From Neokomagataea thailandica NBRC 106555 (GTDB lineage Bacteria > Pseudomonadota > Alphaproteobacteria > Acetobacterales > Acetobacteraceae), in the NCBI RefSeq assembly GCF_001598495.1, contig NZ_BCZB01000009.1, forward strand, positions 37,872-101,871: a stretch of 64,000 nt of DNA, in the 5' to 3' direction. The position numbers and the translations under genes are program-made. Below the pieces are notes generated by a model that saw nothing but the letters and a program-made list of their open reading frames with translations, was not told the origin of the DNA and did not search any database. The stretch's first letter is position 1, and each line of letters starts with the position of its first letter. Shown one piece after another: positions 45,501 through 53,568 of this stretch.

Positions 45501-47255
45501 ATGCGTCTGCTCCCCACCTCTCTTGTGACCCGTACTAGCCTTTTACTGATTGTCGGGCTGGCCGTTGTGGAAATAACGAGCTTGTTCATCCATGCGATGG
45601 ATCGGCTCGACACGACTGAGCGAGCGGAGCTGCATAATTACCAACTTCAAACATTTACGATCTATTGCACCTTCGCCGAAGCGGACCCTGAAGACCGGGC
45701 TGCACTGCTCAAAGACTTGAGCCTTCCCGATAATCTGACGGTTGCACTGCTCGACAAGCCTGATCCCGTCCTGCCAACTCACCCGATTCCACTACCAGGA
45801 CGTAATTTCCCTACGCCTCCAAATCAATCATCACAATTCTCGGATCATCGCCCCTCGGTCGAAATGCCGCGTGACACGACACCCGCACATAACGGCCCCT
45901 TTACTCCGGGTAGCGCTCCCCAATTCGGCCCAATGCCCAGCTTTACACCCGCTCCCAATACCATGCCTGGTGGCATGATGGACCCCATGCTGCGGCCCGC
46001 CATGCCTGGTCCTGCCATGCAGGACCAGGAGCCTCCCCCACCCAACACTTTTCTCTCTCACGAAAACGGTGAGCCGAACCCACAAGATCATCTTCCCTTT
46101 CATGACAACATGGGAAGAATGATCCTGCCACCACAGCCTTTTTTGTCATCCACTCCTAACGAAGAAAACCGTAGTCCACGGCCTCTCATTCATGTGCCGC
46201 AGCATGAAATCCCACTCTTGCTACGTTGGGCATTGCTGCCACCATCACTGTATCCCCTTGAAGCACGTGCCGGCAGTATCCTCAGCACACGTTCAACGTC
46301 TTTGCTGTTACCAGATGGCAAAACATGGGTTGTTGTACGTCTAACCCTCGGCTTGCCAAACCCCTTTGGCACACCGGGAACCGTCCTTGCTTTTCTCATT
46401 ACGTCCATCGTCGGCAGTGCACTCATCGTCTGGCTCATACGGCGTATGATTGCTCCTATTGAGACATTAGCCAGCGCCGCAGAAGCTCTCGGCCGAGACA
46501 TGAACAGCAGTACCGCCTCCCTACCGGAGCGTGGCCCATCTGAGCTCCAACGTGCAGCCATTGCCTTCAACACCATGGCTCGCCGCATCCAACGCTTCGT
46601 GAGCGACCGCACGCTCATGCTAACCGCTATTGGGCATGATCTGCGCACCCCCATTACCCGCCTCAAACTCCGGGCTGAATTTATTGATGATGATGAGTTA
46701 CGGAGCAAAGTCTTGGCTGACCTTGATGAGATGGAAGCGATGGTCGCCTCTACTTTAGCATTCGGGCGCGATAGTTCAGCCAATGAACCCCTCGTATCGC
46801 TGGACCTGCGTGCACTTCTTGAAACCATCATGGATGAAGCGAGTGAAAGCCATCCTCAGAAAGCGGATTTCTTACGCGTCGTCCTTCCCAAAGTCCCTGT
46901 CCAGATTCGGGCGCGCTCTGTCGCACTGAAACGTGCGCTTAACAATGTTATTCTCAATGCGCTGAAATATGGTGGTAGTGCTTATGTCACCCTCAGCTTG
47001 CCGCCGGCAGAGACGAAAGGCTCTCAGCACGTTAAAATTCTCATCGAAGATCATGGTCCCGGCTTGCACCCTGATGATCTTGAACGTGTTTTTGAGCCGT
47101 TTGTTCGGACCGATGACAGCCGCAACTGCGAGACAGGCGGCACGGGTCTTGGCTTATCTATAGCCCGCACGATTTTGCGTGGCCAAGGCGGGGATGTTTA
47201 CCTACAAAACCGCCCCGAAGGTGGATTGCGGGCTATCGTGACGCTTGTCCTTTAA
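45501..47255 (+). CDS. Sensor histidine kinase, EnvZ-like, with Pro/Met-rich periplasmic region
   Basis: 584 residues: TM1 at about 10-30 (SLLLIVGLAVVEITSLFIHAM), a periplasmic region of about 260 residues, TM2 near 295-318 (LAFLITSIVGSALIVWLI), HAMP, HisKA with phosphorylated His in TAIGHDLRTPITRLKLRAEF, and HATPase motifs NNVILNALKYG, EDHGPGLHPDDLERVFEPFV and GGTGLGLSIARTIL. The periplasmic region at about 90-240 is Pro-, Met-, Asn- and His-rich (for example TMPGGMMDPMLRPAMPGPAM), unlike EnvZ. Partner of the regulator just upstream. Ligand unknown; metal, cell-wall or acid stress are possible. Confidence 0.92.
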   Translation: MRLLPTSLVTRTSLLLIVGLAVVEITSLFIHAMDRLDTTERAELHNYQLQTFTIYCTFAEADPEDRAALLKDLSLPDNLTVALLDKPDPVLPTHPIPLPGRNFPTPPNQSSQFSDHRPSVEMPRDTTPAHNGPFTPGSAPQFGPMPSFTPAPNTMPGGMMDPMLRPAMPGPAMQDQEPPPPNTFLSHENGEPNPQDHLPFHDNMGRMILPPQPFLSSTPNEENRSPRPLIHVPQHEIPLLLRWALLPPSLYPLEARAGSILSTRSTSLLLPDGKTWVVVRLTLGLPNPFGTPGTVLAFLITSIVGSALIVWLIRRMIAPIETLASAAEALGRDMNSSTASLPERGPSELQRAAIAFNTMARRIQRFVSDRTLMLTAIGHDLRTPITRLKLRAEFIDDDELRSKVLADLDEMEAMVASTLAFGRDSSANEPLVSLDLRALLETIMDEASESHPQKADFLRVVLPKVPVQIRARSVALKRALNNVILNALKYGGSAYVTLSLPPAETKGSQHVKILIEDHGPGLHPDDLERVFEPFVRTDDSRNCETGGTGLGLSIARTILRGQGGDVYLQNRPEGGLRAIVTLVL

Positions 47256-47362
47256 GAGGGAGGTGGTTCTCAGCGCTTTCTAGCTTCTACTCTTCCAAAG
47301 AAAAGGAGGATAGGATAATAGGATACACTGCAAGCCAATAGTTAAAATATCTGGAGAGCTTA

Positions 47363-48166
47363 ATGTTAAAAAAAACGTCATTTTACATTGGCTCACAGGA
47401 TGCTTTCCCAGCATTGCGCGAGTATTGGCTTCCATTTGTATTGGCTTGGCAGGATATTTCTGTACGTTATAAGCGATCAAAAATTGGTCAATTCTGGCTG
47501 ACGATTAACACTTTTATTTACATTGCTAGCCTTGGCGTTATTTTTGGTACGTTATTTCGCCTCAATCTTCATGAATACTTACCAAATATATGTGCGGCCA
47601 TTTTGACATGGAATTTTATAAATACATCAATATCGGACGGATGCTTGGCATTTATCAACTCTGATAGTGTAATATTGCAAATAAAAATGCCGTTTTTTAC
47701 GCATATAATAAGAACGGTAACACGAAACTTAATAGTGTTTGCGCATAATATTGTTATATTTCCGATTATTGCTTTGTGCGTTGGTTATGGAATTAATTTT
47801 TATGCATTATTTGCAATTCCGGGTTTGCTTCTTATTTTGATCAATCTTCTATGGGTGTGCACTATTCTAGCCGTTGTATGTACGCGTTTCCGTGATTTGC
47901 ATCAGGTGGTGATTAGTCTGTTACAGATTATCTTCTATGCGACCCCTGTTGTCTGGGATGTTAAGAGCCTTCCTAAAGATGTTTCGCCATTATTTGTAAC
48001 ATTAAACCCTTTTTATGATTTTATTGATCTCGTGAAACGACCTCTTATGGGGCAGCCTCCGGGTATGAATGAATGGCTATTATGCAGTGCGCTTGCTGTT
48101 ATTGGCTGGTGTGTGGCACTTTGTGTACTTGGGAAGTTTAAACATCGTATAGCGTACTGGTTATAA
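47363..48166 (+). CDS. Polysaccharide ABC exporter, permease (Wzm-like, ABC-2 type)
   Basis: 267 residues and six hydrophobic segments. RYKRSKIGQFWLTINTFIYI at the N terminus and NLLWVCTILAVVCTRFRDLH before LLQIIFYATPVVWDV are typical of ABC-2 polysaccharide permeases (Wzm/KpsM/RfbA type), which flip undecaprenyl-linked glycans to the periplasm. AT-rich relative to the two-component genes before it. The ATPase gene follows 4 bases on. The ribosome binding site ggag is present. Confidence 0.9.
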   Translation: MLKKTSFYIGSQDAFPALREYWLPFVLAWQDISVRYKRSKIGQFWLTINTFIYIASLGVIFGTLFRLNLHEYLPNICAAILTWNFINTSISDGCLAFINSDSVILQIKMPFFTHIIRTVTRNLIVFAHNIVIFPIIALCVGYGINFYALFAIPGLLLILINLLWVCTILAVVCTRFRDLHQVVISLLQIIFYATPVVWDVKSLPKDVSPLFVTLNPFYDFIDLVKRPLMGQPPGMNEWLLCSALAVIGWCVALCVLGKFKHRIAYWL

Positions 48167-48170
48167 TATC

Positions 48171-48917
48171 ATGGCTTTCATTCATCTAAAGAACGTCGGG
48201 GTAGAATTTCCCATTTTCAATGCGCAAAATCGCTCGTTGAAAAATAAGGTTTTCAACTTAGCGACCGGCGGAAAAATCGAAAGCCGTGAAGGTAAGCTTA
48301 CCGTTGTTAAAAGCTTAGAAGATATTTCGCTTGATCTCGTTGATGGGGATCGTATTGGATTGATTGGGCATAACGGTGCGGGCAAGACAACGCTTCTGCG
48401 TGTCTTTTCAGGGATTTATGCTCCGACGAGTGGGGAATGTGCCATTCAAGGAAAATGCGTATCCTTGATCAACATTCAACTCGGTATCAATTATGAGGAA
48501 ACGGGCCGCTCAAACATAAAGCTTCGCGCTGCTATGATGGGTATGCGGCCCAAACAAATTGAAGAAAAAATAGAAGAAATTGCAGAATTTTCTGGGCTAG
48601 GGCATTTTTTAGATATGCCTTTCCGGACGTATTCATCCGGTATGCAAATACGACTAGCGTTTGCGACATCGACATCTATCGACCCTGAAATACTGATCAT
48701 GGATGAATGGCTTTCAGCCGGTGATGAGAATTTTAAAGAAAAAGCAAACCAACGGATGTCTCAACTGTTAGATAAAACCAAAATTCTGATACTCGCGAGT
48801 CATTCACGTGAGCTTCTGGAGAGAAATTGTACGAAAATACTGTGGCTTGAGCACGGAAAAGTAAAAATGCTGGGTGAATCATCGGAAGTATTGGATAAAT
48901 ACTTTTCGAGGTCATGA
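48171..48917 (+). CDS. Polysaccharide ABC exporter, ATP-binding subunit (Wzt-like)
   Basis: 248 residues: Walker A LIGHNGAGKTTLLRVFSGIY, signature RTYSSGMQIRLAFATSTSID, Walker B ILIMDEWLSAGDENFKEKA and the H-loop ILILASHSRELLERN. The N-terminal part (FPIFNAQNRSLKNKVFNLAT) is the segment found in O-antigen and teichoic acid exporters (Wzt/TagH). It lacks the C-terminal carbohydrate-binding domain of Wzt proteins that recognise a terminal cap, so export is probably cap-independent or the substrate is a short glycan. Partner of the permease just upstream. Confidence 0.9.
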   Translation: MAFIHLKNVGVEFPIFNAQNRSLKNKVFNLATGGKIESREGKLTVVKSLEDISLDLVDGDRIGLIGHNGAGKTTLLRVFSGIYAPTSGECAIQGKCVSLINIQLGINYEETGRSNIKLRAAMMGMRPKQIEEKIEEIAEFSGLGHFLDMPFRTYSSGMQIRLAFATSTSIDPEILIMDEWLSAGDENFKEKANQRMSQLLDKTKILILASHSRELLERNCTKILWLEHGKVKMLGESSEVLDKYFSRS

Positions 48918-48922
48918 AATTG

Positions 48923-48944
48923 GGAGGGTTTTTTCGAACCCTCC
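48923..48944. terminator. Stem-loop between convergent wzt-like and DUF2272 genes
   Basis: ggagggtt-ttttcg-aaccctcc is a perfect 8-bp stem just after the Wzt-like stop. The T tract lies within the loop rather than after the stem, so termination may be weak. Confidence 0.5.
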
Positions 48945-48972
48945 AAGGTTATGGATTGATAGCGCGGCTGTA

Positions 48973-49947
48973 TTACAGGCCGCTATCCGGCTCCTGATCC
49001 GCGTCATAATGGACTTCAAGTATGGCGCACCACGGGTAGCGGGCATCGTAGCTGCGTCCGGTTTGGTCCGCGATTTGTCCGGCAGCATCGCTGGGGACAT
49101 GCGTTAGCGCGACCGTGTCATCTACATTGCCGCCGATAATGCTAAGTTCATGCCCGAACGGCTGTGTGTTTTGATGGGTTGCGGTGACGATGCCGCAATG
49201 TGCAGGAAAGCCGTAGCTGGTTGGGAGCATGGAGAATGTGACTGAGCGGCTATGCCCTCGGCCAACACAAATTAGATCCCCAATTTTAGGCGCGTAGCTA
49301 CCCGGCGCATGTGCGCTGACGCCGTTAAATTGTCCACTTGCAGCGGCGTTGATGTAGGTGGAGTGGTTGGGTGAGTAGGGGAAGCGTTCATTCGCTCCTG
49401 CGACACGCATGACGTAAGAAATAAACGCTGCTGACCATGCGTAATGCGCGTCATTTTCGGGCGCAAAGCGTTGCCCTTCGGCATTGGTTTTCCCCGTCCA
49501 GCCTACTTCTGTTTCGGCAGGGTCTTGGCCGATCCACCAATACTCCCCGATACGCTGCCACAGCCCGGGGATACGTTCTGGTTTTAAGGCTGGGGAACTG
49601 GCGTCTGAGCGATTTTCTGGGTCATCATCGGCAACGGCGGAGCCGAACATCCGCCACTCTCGCATGGCGATTGCTGCGACGTCTTGGCGGTTAAATGGCT
49701 CAAAATTCCGGCTGGCGAAATCGGGCACATGGGGATCATAGCCGATAGGGCCGGTTGAGCCGTTGGCGTATTGGGCGGTTGGTGTTTGCGTTGGTGTCGC
49801 GTGTGGTGTGGTTTGTTCAGCACAAGCGCTCAACACACAAAGGCTGATGAGGCTAAGTGACGCTGCGCGTGTAGGCAGTCGCGTTAAGACATAACGGAAT
49901 GTGGGTGACGATGTCACAGTGATCCTCCTGCGGCGTTGTGCACCCAT
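48973..49947 (-). CDS. DUF2272 domain lipoprotein
   Basis: 324 residues with an N-terminal signal and lipobox (SLISLCVLSACAE), so exported and probably lipidated. The mature part carries the DUF2272 pattern: AIAMREWRMFGS, GEYWWIGQDPAETEVGWTGK, HYAWSAAFISYVMRVAGANE, HSTYINAAASGQFNG and YAPKIGDLICVGRGHSR. DUF2272 proteins resemble cell-wall (CHAP/NlpC-like) hydrolases in having W/C-H patterns, but activity is not established. Converges on the ABC exporter pair and lies upstream of mtnA on the same strand. Confidence 0.85.
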   Translation of the reverse strand: MGAQRRRRITVTSSPTFRYVLTRLPTRAASLSLISLCVLSACAEQTTPHATPTQTPTAQYANGSTGPIGYDPHVPDFASRNFEPFNRQDVAAIAMREWRMFGSAVADDDPENRSDASSPALKPERIPGLWQRIGEYWWIGQDPAETEVGWTGKTNAEGQRFAPENDAHYAWSAAFISYVMRVAGANERFPYSPNHSTYINAAASGQFNGVSAHAPGSYAPKIGDLICVGRGHSRSVTFSMLPTSYGFPAHCGIVTATHQNTQPFGHELSIIGGNVDDTVALTHVPSDAAGQIADQTGRSYDARYPWCAILEVHYDADQEPDSGL

Positions 49948-50034
49948 ACGCGACGGCGCGATGCGGTGGTGGGGTGAGCCATATTGTGAACGGCAACACC
50001 CCTATAGCGTCAAGATGGCCTGTTGGTTTCCCGT

Positions 50035-51141
50035 TCAGGCTGGGTTGTTCTCGGCTGGGAAAAGGCCGCGCAGCCCGGCTTCTGAGGCATCACAGCAGCC
50101 GCGCTCGGTGATGAGGCCAGTGACGAGGCGCGCGGGGGTGACGTCAAACGCCGGATTCGCACCGTTGCTTGCTGGCGGTGCTACGCGTACGCGGCCCGGT
50201 GTGCCGTCGGCCTCAAGGCCGGTGACGTACAGCACTTCGTCTGCGCTGCGTTCTTCAATTGGGATTTCTTTTACACCGTCCCGTACACGCCAATCGATGG
50301 TGGAAGAGGGTAGGGCCACCCAGAAAGGAACATTATTATCGTGTGCGGCGAGGGCTTTAAGGTAGGTGCCGATTTTGTTGGCAACGTCGCCCTGTGCGGT
50401 CACGCGGTCTGTCCCGACGATGACGAGGTCAACTTGGCCAGCCTGCATGTAGTGGCCGCCAGCGTTATCGGCGATGACGGTATGTGCAACGCCATGGCTG
50501 CCGAGTTCGAAGGCCGTTAGGAGGCTACCTTGGTTGCGTGGGCGGGTTTCATCCACCCATACATGCACGGGAATGCCTTCATCATGGGCCATATAGATCG
50601 GGGCGAGGGCAGTGCCCCAATCCACTGTGGCAATCCAGCCAGCATTGCAGTGGGTCAGGACATTGACGGTACCTTGCTTGCCTTTTGCTTCCCATGCCTT
50701 GCGGATGAGTTCTAAACCGTGGCGGCCAATGGCTTCATTGACGGCAACGTCTTCATCGCACAGTGCATCGGCTTCAGCGTAACCAGCTTCGACGCGTTGT
50801 GCGACGGGAACAGTGCGGAGATGTTTGACCATGCGCTCAATGGCCCAGCGTAGATTGATGGCGGTGGGGCGTGTTTCCACCAGGCGGTGCGCGGCGGCTT
50901 CTAAAGCAGCATCGGACGCATCGTTTTGCAGGGCAAAGATTAGTCCATAGGCAGCAACGGCCCCAATCAGGGGAGCACCGCGTACCTGCATGCTGCGAAT
51001 GGCATGGGCGACGGCGTCTTCATCACGCAGGGCAAGGGTTTCGACTTCCCAAGGGAAGCGGGTTTGATCGAAAATACGAATGCTGTTTTGGTCATCGGTT
51101 GGGCGCCAGAGGCTGCGGTAAGCGGTGCCGTTAATTTTCAT
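50035..51141 (-). CDS. mtnA: S-methyl-5-thioribose-1-phosphate isomerase
   Basis: Methionine salvage enzyme that converts methylthioribose-1-phosphate to methylthioribulose-1-phosphate. 368 residues with IRSMQVRGAPLIGAVAAYGL, NVLTHCNAGWIATVDWGTAL (catalytic Cys), VWVDETRPRNQGSLLTAFEL and VGTDRVTAQGDVANKIGTYL (catalytic Asp). No other salvage gene is adjacent. eIF2B-like paralogs are excluded by the full set of MtnA motifs. The 194-base leader upstream contains no riboswitch I could recognise; a small inverted repeat (ggagac-gcg-gtctcc) lies about 40 bases before the start. Confidence 0.95.
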   Translation of the reverse strand: MKINGTAYRSLWRPTDDQNSIRIFDQTRFPWEVETLALRDEDAVAHAIRSMQVRGAPLIGAVAAYGLIFALQNDASDAALEAAAHRLVETRPTAINLRWAIERMVKHLRTVPVAQRVEAGYAEADALCDEDVAVNEAIGRHGLELIRKAWEAKGKQGTVNVLTHCNAGWIATVDWGTALAPIYMAHDEGIPVHVWVDETRPRNQGSLLTAFELGSHGVAHTVIADNAGGHYMQAGQVDLVIVGTDRVTAQGDVANKIGTYLKALAAHDNNVPFWVALPSSTIDWRVRDGVKEIPIEERSADEVLYVTGLEADGTPGRVRVAPPASNGANPAFDVTPARLVTGLITERGCCDASEAGLRGLFPAENNPA

Positions 51142-51335
51142 GGTGATGTACTGTCCTCAAAGGGTGGGCAGAGAGGGGAGACGCGGTCTCCAGAGAATGA
51201 ATGTGTCAGATGTGGGGGAAATAGCCGTAGGACTCAAGGGGATTTACACCGCTACGATCCACGAAAAACGCTTACGGTCTGCTCTAGGTCAGTATAGGAA
51301 AGGGAGGCTGAAACCGCGCATGGGGTCTTGAAGGT

Positions 51336-52451
51336 ATGTTTGGCAGTTTCCCGAGAGTTCTGACAATCCTGCCTCCGAAGGAGTGTTATGATGCGGGGGC
51401 TGCAGGGTCTATTGCCTTGTTGGTTAGTCGTTTGGCGGCCAAGGGGGATTGTATTCTTGGTCGTAAAATTGATGGAGAGCCATTACCGGGCGGGACGTTT
51501 ATTAGCGTGCCAGAGTTGTTTCTGCCGTTTATGCCGCGCTGGCGTTATCTTTTGGGCTGTGTGCGTGCGGTCCGTACGGTGCAACCGGATGTTGTAGAGG
51601 TTCATAACCGTCCCGGCTTGGCTCGGATTTTGGCGCGCTTTGTGCCTGTACGTTTGATTTTACATAATGATCCGCAGACGATGCGTGGTTTGACGTCCGT
51701 AAAATTGCGTGAGCGTACGGTGCAGGCCATGCAAGTTTGTGGCGTTTCAGAGTGGGTTGCGCGTCGGTATAGTGAAGGGCTGGCGGCAGGTATTGGGGCT
51801 GTTGAGGTCCAGCATAATGTGATTGATGCGGCGACTTTGCCTGCGGAGGTCTCGAAGCGCCCATTAGTCGTTTTCGCCGGGCGTGTTGTTGCGGATAAGG
51901 GTGTAGATGCGTTTGTCCGTGCTTGGCAGGCGGTGAGATTCTCCTTTCCAGAGTGGGGCGCTGTGATTGTGGGGGCGGACCGCTTTGGCTCTAATACGCC
52001 AGAGACACCTTTTTTGGCCGCTCTGCGCCCGCAAGCGGCTGCTGCACAGGTGAGTATGTTGGGTTATAAGCCGCATGCTGAAGTCATGGCTTTAATGGCA
52101 GAGGCAAGTATCGTTGTTGTGCCGAGCCGCTGGGCGGAGCCGTTTGGCATGACCGCGCTAGAAGCTATGGCGTGTGGCTGCACAGTGATCGCGTCACGCA
52201 ATGGGGCGTTGCCGGATGTTGTCGGGGATACGGGTCTTTATGCAGACCCAGATGCAGATGGTATGTTCGAAGATGTTTTGACAGCGGCTTTGCAAGATGC
52301 CGCATTACGTGCGGGGTTAGGCCGTGCGGCGAAGGCGCGTGCTGTTTCTTGCTTTGGGCTGGAAGGGGCACGGAAAGAGCGTGATGCACTACGCCATGCA
52401 GCGCATCACAATGCCCCTTATCAGGCCGTATGGTCAGCGCAAAAGCGCTGA
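51336..52451 (+). CDS. Glycosyltransferase family 4 (GT-B fold)
   Basis: 371 residues: N-terminal acceptor domain (GSIALLVSRLAAKGDCILG; VEVHNRPGLARILARFVPVR) and C-terminal donor domain PLVVFAGRVVADKGVDAFVR, VVVPSRWAEPFGMTALEAMA with the conserved E-x7-E pattern, and CTVIASRNGALPDVVGDTGL. Cytosolic, probably membrane-associated. Likely adds a sugar to LPS core or to another envelope glycan given the neighbouring ABC exporter and O-antigen ligase genes, but donor sugar is unknown. Confidence 0.9.
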   Translation: MFGSFPRVLTILPPKECYDAGAAGSIALLVSRLAAKGDCILGRKIDGEPLPGGTFISVPELFLPFMPRWRYLLGCVRAVRTVQPDVVEVHNRPGLARILARFVPVRLILHNDPQTMRGLTSVKLRERTVQAMQVCGVSEWVARRYSEGLAAGIGAVEVQHNVIDAATLPAEVSKRPLVVFAGRVVADKGVDAFVRAWQAVRFSFPEWGAVIVGADRFGSNTPETPFLAALRPQAAAAQVSMLGYKPHAEVMALMAEASIVVVPSRWAEPFGMTALEAMACGCTVIASRNGALPDVVGDTGLYADPDADGMFEDVLTAALQDAALRAGLGRAAKARAVSCFGLEGARKERDALRHAAHHNAPYQAVWSAQKR

Positions 52452-52471
52452 CGCGAGAATTCGAGCGGTGA

Positions 52472-53467
52472 CTAGCTGCGCTCTGGTGGGGCCATATAGG
52501 TTGGGTCGATAGCTTCTGGCACGTGGCGTGCGAGAATAGCATCAACCTTTTGTTTTTCGTCTTCTGTCAGAGACCAACCAAAGACATCATTAACGCCATG
52601 TACTTGTTCAGGCTTACGTGCGCCCCATAGGCCGATGACGGGACCGCGATCAAGAACCCAGCGCACAGCAAACGCTAAGAGAGATTTGTTGCGTTGTGCG
52701 GCCATTTCTTTGAATTCATCAACGGCTGCCAGATAGGACAGGAAGCGTGGTTTGATGAATTTCGGGTCATTGGCGCGCAAATCATTCTCTGGAAATGCCG
52801 TCTCTGCGGACATTTTTCCGGAGAGTAGACCGCGGCAGAGCGGGCCGTAAGCAAGGACCACGGCATTATGCTCTTTTGCATAAGGCAGGATTGTCTTTTC
52901 CGTCGTGCGTTCGAAGAGGTTGAGCGGTGGTTGGATCGTGGCGATGGGCGCGACTTCGCGGAAGATGTCCATTTGCTCGGGGGAAAAATTGCTCACACCG
53001 AGCGCGCGGATTTTGCCTTCGTCACGGAGCTTTTGCAGTTCACGCGCGCTTTCATCGATGGGTGTTTTTGTGTCTGGCCAGTGAATTTGCTGGATGTCGA
53101 TTGTGTCAACGCGCAGGCGGCGCAATGAGTCTTCGACTTCTTGGCGAATGCGTGCGGGGCGTGAGTCACGGAAGAGTTTGCGGTTCTCTTCTTCTGCCGT
53201 CCAGTTAATGCCGAGCTTTGTTGCAACGACGGCTTGGTGCGGCTTTTCAGCCAGTGCACGCCCAACGACTTCTTCCGAATGACCGAAGCCGTAAACGGGT
53301 GCGGTATCAATCAGGTTGATGCCGGCATCAAGTGCCGCATGGATGGTACGGACGGCGTTATCATCGTCCGGGCCACCCCACATCCAGCCGCCAATAGCCC
53401 AAGTGCCGAGTGCGACACGTGAGACAGGTTTTTCCAGGCCAGAGATCTGAAGGGTATCGGTTGCCAT
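52472..53467 (-). CDS. Aldo/keto reductase
   Basis: NADPH-dependent oxidoreductase of 331 residues with the (beta/alpha)8 AKR fold. Catalytic tetrad regions are visible: INLIDTAPVYGFGHSEEVVG (Asp, Tyr), VVATKLGI (Lys) and IQQIHWPDTKTPIDE (His). The NADP-binding end FAVRWVLDRGPVIGLWGARK is present. Resembles the YhdN/general-stress AKR11-type group; substrate unknown. Stands alone between two glycan genes transcribed the other way. Confidence 0.92.
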   Translation of the reverse strand: MATDTLQISGLEKPVSRVALGTWAIGGWMWGGPDDDNAVRTIHAALDAGINLIDTAPVYGFGHSEEVVGRALAEKPHQAVVATKLGINWTAEEENRKLFRDSRPARIRQEVEDSLRRLRVDTIDIQQIHWPDTKTPIDESARELQKLRDEGKIRALGVSNFSPEQMDIFREVAPIATIQPPLNLFERTTEKTILPYAKEHNAVVLAYGPLCRGLLSGKMSAETAFPENDLRANDPKFIKPRFLSYLAAVDEFKEMAAQRNKSLLAFAVRWVLDRGPVIGLWGARKPEQVHGVNDVFGWSLTEDEKQKVDAILARHVPEAIDPTYMAPPERS

Positions 53468-53568
53468 AATCTTGCTTCCTTCTACGCTTTGAAACGGAAG
53501 GTATCGTTTAACGCATATTCTTTCTAGGGCGGTTGCATGTTGATGAGAAAAAGGTCATCGAAATAGTG

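Noticed and set aside
51142..51335. S-adenosylmethionine riboswitch before mtnA
   Set aside because: The leader has only a small ggagac/gtctcc hairpin and no SAM-II or SAM-I like core.
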